DNA from: Bacillota bacterium
GTDB taxonomy: Bacteria; Bacillota; Clostridia; Oscillospirales; Oscillospiraceae
Assembly (NCBI GenBank): GCA_023386265.1
Contig: JAEWKA010000006.1
Coordinates: forward strand, 1 to 64,000
Direction of reading: 5' to 3'
Length of the DNA: 64,000 nucleotides
The position numbers and the translations under genes are program-made. Shown in pieces: positions 16,372 to 23,230 of the stretch. How positions within the stretch are numbered: the first letter of the stretch is position 1; each line of letters starts with the position of its first letter. A model generated the notes under the pieces. That model did not search any database. It was not told the DNA's origin and worked only from the letters and a program-made list of their open reading frames with translations.

Positions 16372-17552
16372 AGATATTATATTTTGATTGCGGCATGGGC
16401 GCAGCGGGTGATATGTTATGCGCTACTCTACTTGACTGTTTGGAGAAGCCCGATAGCTTTGTTGAAGAATTCAACAGGCTCGGTATTCCCAACGTTGAGA
16501 TGGTGCTGGAGAAAGCTGAAAGCTCCGGGATTCGCGGACGCCGCGTTCATATCCATGTGCACGGGCTGGAAGAAGGCAGCGCCAAACTTGACGAAGCGCA
16601 TCACGAACACGGCTCCTCGAATGGGTACCAAACAAGAGGGCTTGACGATGTTTTAAATATTATCAGCGGTCTGTCTATTTCCAAAACAGTACGCAAAAAC
16701 GCCGTAAGCATATACCGCTCTATCGCCGAGGCCGAAGCAAAGGCCCATAACAGGCCGCTTAGCGAAGTCCACTTCCATGAGCTGGGTTCATTAGACGCTG
16801 TAGCCGACGTCGTTGCATTCTGTATGTTGGTTGAGCAGCTTGCACCCAATGAAATCCACGCTTCTCCGATTCAAGTCGGAAGCGGACAGGTCAGATGCGC
16901 TCACGGGCTTATGCCGGTGCCCGCCCCAGCGACCGCGGAACTGCTTTTAGGTATTCCCACTTACGGCGGGGAAATTGCCGGCGAGCTTTGCACGCCGACG
17001 GGCGCGGCGCTTCTAAAGCATTTTGTGAAGAAATTTGGTTCTCAGCCTGAAATGTCTGTTAGTGCGGTAGGCTACGGTGTGGGAACCAAGGTCTTTTCTG
17101 CTCCGAATTTTATCCGGGCGTTTATCGGGGAATCGCAGGATTCGCCTGAGACGGTCGAGGAAATCTGCTGTAATCTGGATGATATGACCGGAGAGGCTAT
17201 TGGTTTCGCCATGGAGACGCTTTTGGAAAACGGAGCGCTGGACGCTTATTACGTTCCGATAGGCATGAAAAAATCACGCCCTGGCGTGATGCTCTGCTGT
17301 CTTTGCAAGTTCGAAGATACTGAGAGATTAGCCGGAATCATGCTCCGCCACACGACCAGCCTAGGCGTGCGGATCACCGGCTACCAGCGAATGACCCTGC
17401 CGAGAACAATTAAAACTGTGGAAACCCCCTACGGAGCGGTTCGGGTAAAATCCTCTGGAGAGGTTTCCAAGCCTGAATATGAGGATCTCGCCAGAATTGC
17501 GAGAGAAAACAATCTTACGCTCGGTCAGGCGGCGGGGCTTATAAAGCTATGA
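16368..17552 (+). CDS. larC: Nickel insertase LarC
   Basis: LarC is the CTP-dependent cyclometallase that puts nickel into the pincer cofactor. The 394-residue protein has the family start (YFDCGMGAAGDMLCATLLD), a His-rich stretch near residues 62-83 (HIHVHGLEEGSAKLDEAHH then EHG) that could bind nickel, VHFHELGSLDAVADVV, and the C-terminal CTP part (CCNLDDMTGEAIGFAMETLL, GMKKSRPGVMLCCL). Here it is one continuous gene, whereas in Lactobacillus plantarum the two halves are joined by a programmed frameshift. It is translationally coupled to larB and followed after 27 bases by larE. Confidence 0.95.
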   Translation: MKILYFDCGMGAAGDMLCATLLDCLEKPDSFVEEFNRLGIPNVEMVLEKAESSGIRGRRVHIHVHGLEEGSAKLDEAHHEHGSSNGYQTRGLDDVLNIISGLSISKTVRKNAVSIYRSIAEAEAKAHNRPLSEVHFHELGSLDAVADVVAFCMLVEQLAPNEIHASPIQVGSGQVRCAHGLMPVPAPATAELLLGIPTYGGEIAGELCTPTGAALLKHFVKKFGSQPEMSVSAVGYGVGTKVFSAPNFIRAFIGESQDSPETVEEICCNLDDMTGEAIGFAMETLLENGALDAYYVPIGMKKSRPGVMLCCLCKFEDTERLAGIMLRHTTSLGVRITGYQRMTLPRTIKTVETPYGAVRVKSSGEVSKPEYEDLARIARENNLTLGQAAGLIKL

Positions 17553-17579
17553 TTTTTCAGCCCGCAGAAAGGACGTTAT

Positions 17580-18389
17580 ATGCAGACTTTAGAAGAAAAA
17601 TACGAGGTTCTCAAAAGTATCATACGGAATTACGGTCGCGTAGGCATCGCTTTCTCAGGTGGTGTCGATTCCACCTTCCTGCTCAAGGTTGCCCATGACA
17701 ATCTCGGAGATAGCGCCGTGGCCTTTACCGCTGCTCAGCGCTCCGTTCCAGCTTTCGAGTTGAAAGAAGCGGACGCGTTCTGCAAAGCGGAGGGAATCCG
17801 GCAGATTGTCTGCGAAATCAACGAACTTGAAACAAAAGAATTCGTGACAAATCCCGATAACAGATGCTATTACTGCAAAAAGAATGTTCTGTCTAGAATC
17901 TGTTCCGAGGCTCAAAAGCTCGGAATAATGCATATTGCGGAAGGCTCAAATGTAGATGATCTCGGTGATTTTCGACCTGGGCGCAAGGCTGTGGAGGAAT
18001 TCGGCGTGTCAAGTCCGCTCCTTGAAGCTGGGCTGAGCAAGGCCGAAATCCGTGAGCTGTCCAGACAGCTTGATCTGCCAACCTGGGACAAGCCTGCTTA
18101 TGCCTGTTTGGCTTCTCGTATCGTCCGCGGCGAAACAATCACCGAGGAAAAGCTGCGTATGATCGAGAAAGCCGAAGGGTTTCTGATGGAAAACGGCTTC
18201 CGCCAGATGCGCGTCCGCCTTCACGGCGACCTTGCACGTATCGAAGTGCCGCCAGAAAATATCGCGGAGCTTGTTCATCCTGATTTAAGGAGTACTATCA
18301 CAAAAAAATTCAAAGAGCTGGGTTTTAGGTATATTTCACTTGATCTTGACGGATATAAAATGGGTAGCATGAACCCAACCGAGACTTAG
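17580..18389 (+). CDS. larE: Sulfur transferase LarE
   Basis: LarE adds the sulfurs to the pincer cofactor after ATP-dependent adenylation. The 269-residue protein has the PP-loop SGGVDST at residues 26-32 and the family motif NRCYYCKKNVL around residue 95. Cys176 in KPAYACLASR is at the position of the cysteine that is destroyed as sulfur donor in the L. plantarum enzyme, which suggests the sacrificial type. Other cysteines (68, 78, 96, 99, 108) are present. It ends the lar operon, with a very strong terminator about 135 bases downstream. No larA (lactate racemase) or other pincer enzyme is in the window. Confidence 0.95.
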   Translation: MQTLEEKYEVLKSIIRNYGRVGIAFSGGVDSTFLLKVAHDNLGDSAVAFTAAQRSVPAFELKEADAFCKAEGIRQIVCEINELETKEFVTNPDNRCYYCKKNVLSRICSEAQKLGIMHIAEGSNVDDLGDFRPGRKAVEEFGVSSPLLEAGLSKAEIRELSRQLDLPTWDKPAYACLASRIVRGETITEEKLRMIEKAEGFLMENGFRQMRVRLHGDLARIEVPPENIAELVHPDLRSTITKKFKELGFRYISLDLDGYKMGSMNPTET

Positions 18390-18524
18390 TGTCTATAAAA
18401 TCTAGTTGCAAGTATAACAACTGTTGTCTTGCATCTTCTATACTCTAAGCGTCACATACCCCTAGGACTGAAGTCCGAAATCTTCGTACTCATATATTAT
18501 AACAAATATACTGTAATGAATTTT

Positions 18525-18575
18525 AACCGCTTTGGGACTGAGATTCGGTAATCTCAGTCCCAAAGCGGTTTTTTA
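18525..18575 (+). terminator. Strong terminator after larE
   Basis: A perfect 21-bp stem (18525-18545 with 18550-18570, CGGT loop) is followed by a T run. It separates larE from the convergent DUF362 gene. The 280-base gap also has a small GGACTGAAGTCC hairpin near 18470 and no gene. Confidence 0.92.
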
Positions 18576-18671
18576 TCATTAGATTCTTTGAATAATGATT
18601 ATTTTAATTAAGAAAAGCCTCATCTTGGTTGATTATCAGCTAATTTTTGTACTCTTATTAATACACTTAAC

Positions 18672-19805
18672 TTATTCGACTACTATCAATTCATAGTCAC
18701 GGGTACCCAGGCTAATTTTCTCCGCGTGTGCCAAGCAGGTCTTCCACTCCGATTCCGGAGTGGAATTGACGAAATGGTCGTGGTGATCGACAAAGTCGGG
18801 CTTCAAGATATTGTCGGAAAGCTGGCTGCCCGGAAGAGGCGCAACCTTAAGGCAGGCATCGGCGCAGGCTTGGTCCAAGGCAAGAGGGTCGAAAGACGCA
18901 AACATTCCGATATTGGGCAATATCGGAGCGTCGTTTTCTCCATGGCAGTCGCAGTTTGGCGAAACGTCCACCACCAAAGAAATATGGAAGTTGGGGCGGC
19001 CATCAACAACCGCCTTTGCGTACTCCGCCATACGGCAGTTTAATTCGGCAACTGCGGCGTAATTAGAGAAAACAATAGCATCAAAGTTGCACGAGCCAAG
19101 GCATCTTCCGCATCCAACACAGTTATCTTCGTTAACACTCATCTTTTTGGTAGCCTTGTCGAAAGACAACCCATTGTTGGCACACTCTTTCTGACAGGAG
19201 CGGCAGCCCCGGCACAATTCAGTCTCAACATGTGGTTTTCCATTGATGTGCTGATCTTTCTTTCCAGCACGAGAGCCGCAGCCCATGCCGATATTTTTGA
19301 TAGCGCCTCCAAAACCGGTCATTTCGTGCCCTTTGAAATGCGTTAAACTGACAAACACATCCGCATCCATGACCGCACGACCAATTTTTGCCTCTTTAAT
19401 GTATTCTCCTTCGACAACAGGTACGGAAACATCATCCGTTCCCTTCAGGCCGTCGCCGATCATGATCGGGCAGCCTACCGTCAGAGCCGTGAAGCCATTC
19501 TCCCATGCGCATTCCAGATGCTCAAGCGCATTTTTTCGGCTCCCTGGATACAAGGTATTGCAGTCGGTTAAAAAAGGTTTGCCGCCATATTCTTTAACCA
19601 CATCCGCAACCGCTCTTGCGTAATTAGGGCGCAGATAGCTGATATTTCCGAGCTCGCCGAAATGCAGCTTAATTGCAACAAATTTCCCGTCCATATCGAT
19701 GTCTGAAATGCCGGCTGCCTTTACGAGTTTTTTCAGCTTTGCTGGCAACCCGTCGCCAAAGGCTTTTGTACGAAAATCCGAAAAATAAACTTTTGCCTTT
19801 TCCAT
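18672..19805 (-). CDS. DUF362 protein with two [4Fe-4S] clusters
   Basis: A 377-residue cytoplasmic protein. The DUF362 part covers roughly residues 1-185 (AIKLHFGELGN, FLTDCNTLYPGSR, FVSLTHFKGHEMTGFGGAIK, GMGCGSRAGK). Two ferredoxin motifs follow: Cys198, 201, 204, 208 and Cys229, 232, 235, 239. The C-terminus returns to the DUF362 fold. Such proteins are thought to be electron-transfer or iron-sulfur proteins; no reaction is established. Upstream, 46 bases away on the same strand, is a shortened Rrf2-type regulator, a family that often controls iron-sulfur genes, so co-regulation is likely but the regulator comes after this gene's start codon region, not before a shared promoter unless they are co-transcribed. 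Confidence 0.85.
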   Translation of the reverse strand: MEKAKVYFSDFRTKAFGDGLPAKLKKLVKAAGISDIDMDGKFVAIKLHFGELGNISYLRPNYARAVADVVKEYGGKPFLTDCNTLYPGSRKNALEHLECAWENGFTALTVGCPIMIGDGLKGTDDVSVPVVEGEYIKEAKIGRAVMDADVFVSLTHFKGHEMTGFGGAIKNIGMGCGSRAGKKDQHINGKPHVETELCRGCRSCQKECANNGLSFDKATKKMSVNEDNCVGCGRCLGSCNFDAIVFSNYAAVAELNCRMAEYAKAVVDGRPNFHISLVVDVSPNCDCHGENDAPILPNIGMFASFDPLALDQACADACLKVAPLPGSQLSDNILKPDFVDHHDHFVNSTPESEWKTCLAHAEKISLGTRDYELIVVE

Positions 19806-19851
19806 ATCACATTTTCTCCGTTTCTTATAGGGGCCTGTCTATATAGTCTTG

Positions 19852-20115
19852 TTATTGAAACATATAAGATGAACCTTCAATGTCCCAAAACGAAATGTTT
19901 TCAGCTCGTTTAACAAGTTCATATCCGCCCTTTGCGCCTTGGCTTGAACGGACAATTCCGGATTTTCTTAGTTTCGTAAATATTTTCGAAAGATAAGTTT
20001 CAGACAGTTTATTCAGCTCTGCAAGCTCCTTAATCCCTATGGTAGTGCCAACAGGCATATCAATCATATAGAATAGTGAATGCAAAGCATATTCAGTACC
20101 TTTACCTAATTGCAT
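19852..20115 (-). CDS. Rrf2-family regulator, shortened
   Basis: At 87 residues this is much shorter than normal Rrf2 proteins (about 130-150). The winged-helix part is intact: GKGTEYALHSLFYMIDMP, GIKELAELNKLSETYLSKI, LRKSGIVRSSQGAKGGYEL. After ISFWDI the usual linker residues are missing, and the sequence goes straight to EGSSYMFQ and a stop, losing the C-terminal region that carries the cluster cysteines in IscR/NsrR-like members. It could bind DNA without sensing a cluster, or be a decaying gene. A promoter (AATCAA/TATAAT in complement, 20147-20176) lies upstream. The gene precedes the DUF362 gene and is divergent from a broken flavin-binding gene. Confidence 0.75.
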   Translation of the reverse strand: MQLGKGTEYALHSLFYMIDMPVGTTIGIKELAELNKLSETYLSKIFTKLRKSGIVRSSQGAKGGYELVKRAENISFWDIEGSSYMFQ

Positions 20116-20146
20116 AAAAACATCCTTTTGTAGACAATATATATCT

Positions 20147-20176
20147 ATTATATCAATTTTTTTATGTAAAAATCAA
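20147..20176 (-). promoter_or_regulatory. Putative sigma-A promoter of the Rrf2 gene
   Basis: On the minus strand TTGATT (20176-20171) and TATAAT (20152-20147) are spaced by 18 bases, about 32 bases before the Rrf2 ATG. The divergent strand also has TTGACG near 20177, so the two divergent genes probably share an operator region. Confidence 0.5.
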
Positions 20177-20219
20177 TTGACGTATATGTAGATATTTAAT
20201 ATCCGTGTTGGAGGTTTTT

Positions 20220-20591
20220 ATGTTTAGCAAATCATTTTTAGATGTACTAAAGCACGAAGGTGTTGTGTCTGTAACTTCATGGGCAAATGGCAATGTTCAT
20301 GTTGCTAACACTTGGAACAGCTATTTGCAAATTACTGATGATAACAGAATACTCGCCCCGGCTGCTTGGTTTAACTAAACCCAGCAGAATGTGGATGTGC
20401 AAAACAAAATCATCATGACATTAGGTAGCCATGAGGTTCAAGGTAAAATCGGCATGGGCACTGGTTTTGTTATAGATGGAACCGCTAACTTTCTTACGGA
20501 AGGCAGCGATTTTGATAGAATGAAAGAAAAGTTTTCATTCTTAACTCGAGTTCTGGAAATTAAAGCAGATAGTGTCAGACAAACTATATAA
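20220..20591 (+). pseudogene. PNPOx-like flavin-binding protein with one nonsense codon
   Basis: One frame runs from ATG at 20220 (GGAGG upstream) to TAA at 20589-20591 with a single in-frame TAA at 20376-20378. The protein resembles the pyridoxamine 5'-phosphate oxidase-like family: FLDVLKHEGVVSVTSWANG, NTWNSYLQITDDNRILAPAA, then after the stop QNVDVQNKIIMTLGSHEVQG, GMGTGFVIDGTANFLTEG, DFDRMKEKFSFLTRVLEIK. The rest looks well preserved, so the mutation is recent or the stop is read through. It is divergent from the Rrf2 gene. Confidence 0.75.
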
Positions 20592-20612
20592 TATTAGTAT
20601 CCGAATTTCTAA

Positions 20613-20641
20613 CCCCCTTACCGTATTGCAGTAAGGGGGAT
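20613..20641 (+). terminator. Hairpin after the PNPOx-like gene
   Basis: CCCCCTTAC (20613-20621) pairs with GTAAGGGGG (20631-20639). The following bases are AT-rich but without a strict T run. Confidence 0.65.
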
Positions 20642-21695
20642 AATTTATAACAGTTATAACATTATTAGAACAAATTAAGTAGACCATTCGGGTTAATGCA
20701 CAGTATAAAAAACGCCTTATATATGTAATGAATGCAAGTCTGCCTTTCATCATACGTATGAGTTAATTGTTGATCGCACTCGTAACAAATATGAAATAAA
20801 GCAAAAAACAATGTTGGAAAGCCTAAGCTTCATCGTTTCAACATACTTGCTGCATATACGGCAGGTATTTGTTTTCTCTTGTACAATGGGAGCAACAAAT
20901 TTAAGGAGATGGTTCTATGACAAACGAACAAGTATATATGCGCGCCTACGATGAAATCAACACGGGCTTTTGCCGCATGCGGTAGAAGCGTATCTCGGAA
21001 AGCTGTCTATTTTCCTCCGCTTCTTCCGTTAGCGACAACTTGAGAGACACCAAAATCGAGGAGAGTGATGCTTTTTATATACCAAATTAAAGAGCATGAT
21101 AATGTCCATTTTGCCCACTGCTACCTGAATTGAAGGTAATCTTAGAAGCGTTTTACCGCCAGTGAAGCGGAATTCTTATTTTGTAATGCAAGACCAATAT
21201 TAGGTGTTCAGGTACGTCCAGTTCTTTTTCAAGAATTCTGTACGGGGCTCGCTTTAATATAAGCTCCGCTACTTTCGTATCACAATAATATGGTACATCA
21301 GTAATACCCTGTAACACTTTGATACTATATTATTAATAATTACTTATTGATGGAATTGGCAATTGTGTCAATATTCATTTGCCAAACTGCCATTTTAACC
21401 AAATTGGAGTACGATAATATTGACTTTGGTACTATATGGAACAATATGATTCGATAGTCCTATAGCACAGTAGTACTATATGGCTATCGGGCTATACCTC
21501 TATAGCACCACAGTATGATGATACTTTGCTTTCAAAAAATGTGATCTGCTTCCAAAAGCCAACTGGTTGTAACATTAGTAACTTGCCAGTTTAGTAGCGT
21601 ATATAATCGTAGTCAAGTTTTCGTTACAGTTTTAATTAGTTGCTTACGTTCATATTCTATATTATAAATACTTTTCCTGTAAGTGAAAGGGGGTT
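20642..21695. other. About 1.05 kb without an intact gene
   Basis: An ATG at about 20917 with AAGGAG upstream opens a frame beginning MTNEQVYMRAYDEINTG, but it stops after 22 codons next to a CCGCATGCGG palindrome; it is probably the start of a lost gene. From about 21420 the sequence is AT-rich, with GTACTATATGG twice and TATAGCAC twice. The segment 21452-21489 (CGATAG at one end, CTATCG at the other) can fold into an imperfect 17-bp stem. No family was recognised. Confidence 0.45.
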
Positions 21696-21887
21696 ATGGC
21701 CTTCGAAATCATTGTGCATTATCCAATTTCGGATGAAATAAAGTGCGAACTTGAAAGACACGTCGCTGAGGTACACGCTCATGCCGTGACGAAATACATA
21801 CAACGTTTACCCTGCCCCAAAGGGCAAAAAATTGCCTTAATAAAAACAATACAGTCTGATATTAAAAGCCGAACGACCGAGGATTAA
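21696..21887 (+). CDS. Small conserved-looking protein, mobile-element type
   Basis: A 63-residue frame with a very strong AAGGGGG site immediately upstream (MAFEIIVHYPISDEIKCELE at the start, LPCPKGQKIALIKTIQ near the end). The pattern HYP near the start, VHAHAV in the middle and LPCPK near the end reminds me of a small protein often seen on clostridial conjugative or integrated elements; that memory is not verified. No function is known. Its stop overlaps by four bases the end of the convergent HTH gene. Its position beside the interrupted sigK supports the idea that this is element DNA. Confidence 0.6.
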   Translation: MAFEIIVHYPISDEIKCELERHVAEVHAHAVTKYIQRLPCPKGQKIALIKTIQSDIKSRTTED

Positions 21888-22486
21888 TCCCCGGTCGTCC
21901 CTATTATATTTTTGAATATATTTTCCCATGTGCTTTTTAGAATTACAACTTTATCCAGTTCCCATTTGCCTACCACCGACCTATCCACCCCACAATACTC
22001 TGCAAAGTCGCGTTGGCTCATCTTGAGACTACTTCGTAAAGCTCTTATCTGGCGCCCTTGACCTTTCTGAATAAAGCAGTTGTACTCATCGATAAACTCA
22101 TCTACCGGTGCTTCTAATAGCTCCGCGATTTTTGTTATATTTTTTAATGAATAAGTGTCCACGCCCTTTTCATAGTCGGCGTAAACACATCGAGATATTC
22201 CCGCATATTTAGCCACATCAACTTGCCTGAGCCTTTCACGTATCCTGTATGAGCGAAGACGATCCCCTACTTTCTCCATTGATGAAGGTTCTAAATCAGG
22301 TATCTCGTTTGTTTCAAGCTGAGAAAACAACCACAACGGAAGAATAGAAAAGCTATGAATATATAATGGTGCAAAAATAACGTCTGTGTTAGTATGGCTT
22401 GCCATTATAACTAAATGTCCACCTATGCGGGTTAAAGGTCTCCATTTTCCTCTAAAATCGCTGTTTTGGCGTTCTCCTCCGCTCAT
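21884..22486 (-). CDS. Regulator with two Cro/CI-type helix-turn-helix domains
   Basis: The 200-residue protein has an N-terminal region (FRGKWRPLTRIGGHLVIM, FAPLYIHSFSILPLWLFSQL) and two HTH domains: VGDRLRSYRIRERLRQVDVA with KYAGISRCVYADYEKG, then IRALRSSLKMSQRDFAEYCG with VDRSVVGKWELDKV. Between them is a leucine-rich link. I chose the ATG at 22486 because it overlaps the stop of the truncated sigK as ATGA, which suggests coupled translation; starts at 22522, 22405 or 22279 are possible, and none has a good ribosome binding site. It is probably a regulator of the integrated element on which it lies. Target unknown. Confidence 0.7.
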   Translation of the reverse strand: MSGGERQNSDFRGKWRPLTRIGGHLVIMASHTNTDVIFAPLYIHSFSILPLWLFSQLETNEIPDLEPSSMEKVGDRLRSYRIRERLRQVDVAKYAGISRCVYADYEKGVDTYSLKNITKIAELLEAPVDEFIDEYNCFIQKGQGRQIRALRSSLKMSQRDFAEYCGVDRSVVGKWELDKVVILKSTWENIFKNIIGTTGD

Positions 22487-22842
22487 ATTGGCCACAGTGA
22501 TGGTATAGCATTTTCTATACATCTGCTTGCGTAGGTGGCGAGGCGAACCCCCTTTTCCTGTTTGTATGACGATATCCCTTTTATCAGTCCTATTGTGCCT
22601 ATCGAAATCAGATCGTCCAGTTCCGCACTCTGTGTATAATACTTTTTGACTATATGCGCTACCAGTCGAAGATTGTGCTCTATAAGCACATTTCGCGCCT
22701 CGATGTCTCCTGCGGCCCAGAGTTCAAGGTATTTTTTCTCGTCGCGCGCGCTGAGAGGCTTGGGGAAGGAACCCGAGTTTTTGCCCAAACGCAGCATCAG
22801 AAACGCACTGCTAACCAATAACATGAAAGCGCCAGCCAACAT
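22483..22842 (-). CDS. sigK: 5' half of sigK (sigma-K), interrupted at the skin-type site
   Basis: The 119-codon frame encodes the N-terminal half of sporulation sigma-K. It has a hydrophobic leader like pro-sigma-K (MLAGAFMLLVSSAFLMLRLG), then FPKPLSARDEKKYLELWAAG, ARNVLIEHNLRLVAHIVKKY, DLISIGTIGLIKGI and LATYASRCIEN. After Asn111 the match ends and the frame closes within nine codons (AIPSLWPI, TGA at 22483-22485). Regions 3 and 4 that bind the -35 element are absent from the window. In Bacillus subtilis the skin element splits sigK at this same codon region. GGGAGG precedes the ATG at 22842. Active sigma-K would need excision joining the two halves in the mother cell. Confidence 0.88.
   Translation of the reverse strand: MLAGAFMLLVSSAFLMLRLGKNSGSFPKPLSARDEKKYLELWAAGDIEARNVLIEHNLRLVAHIVKKYYTQSAELDDLISIGTIGLIKGISSYKQEKGVRLATYASRCIENAIPSLWPI
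22506..22518. other. Putative skin-type recombination junction in sigK
   Basis: On the minus strand sigK homology ends at TGTATAGAAAATG, after which unrelated sequence begins. The known B. subtilis crossover core (AATGA) lies at the equivalent codons. The partner site with the 3' half of sigK was not found in the window. Confidence 0.65.
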
Positions 22843-22941
22843 TTTGTCGCCCTCCCATCGCTTATTGGTACAGTTTATGTAAGCGCGGCAAGTCCAAATG
22901 CCGTTTCTGTCTCAGCAATTTCGGTTCTTCGGAATAAACTG

Positions 22942-22972
22942 AAAAAACGGCAGGGAACATCTTTCCCTGCCG
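22942..22972 (-). terminator. Terminator of the germinant-receptor operon
   Basis: CGGCAGGGAA pairs with TTCCCTGCCG around a five-base loop, followed on the minus strand by TTTTTTC. Confidence 0.9.
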
Positions 22973-22999
22973 CTAAATATTTATCTTATTGCTTATATT

Positions 23000-23230
23000 T
23001 CAGTCGTAATTGAAGCCGAAAAGATATTCAAACATGTCTTTCATGTAATACTGAGTATTTTTCACCGGATTGGGTATCTCGACGTGTTCAAGATAAAGCA
23101 CTGATATGACGATTGCGATTAGCATCAAAACCGAATAGGCCGTAAGCTCACGCCAAAGCTTCTTTTTAATTAGACCCGGAGCTTCAACAAGAATGAGGAG
23201 AGCAAATGCGGCAAACATTAATATTATCAT
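23000..23230 (-). CDS. Small two-helix protein of the germination operon (D-subunit-like)
   Basis: A 76-residue protein with two membrane helices (about 2-17 and 28-46) and a short polar tail ending in YLFGFNYD. It follows the gerB-type gene with a four-base overlap and precedes the operon terminator. Some germinant-receptor operons carry a small two-helix D subunit that modulates receptor activity; position, size and topology fit that, but the sequence itself has no diagnostic motif. It would sit in the inner spore membrane. Confidence 0.7.
   Translation of the reverse strand: MIILMFAAFALLILVEAPGLIKKKLWRELTAYSVLMLIAIVISVLYLEHVEIPNPVKNTQYYMKDMFEYLFGFNYD

Noticed and set aside
16368..17552. 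Possible programmed frameshift in larC
   Set aside because: The gene is open from start to end in one frame, so no frameshift is needed.
21420..21540. Possible CRISPR-like array in the AT-rich repeated tract
   Set aside because: The repeats are short, only twofold and irregularly spaced, and no cas gene is in the window.
1..22500. Calling the whole left part of the window a skin element
   Set aside because: Only one junction is visible; the other half of sigK and an intact recombinase were not found, so extent and activity are unknown.
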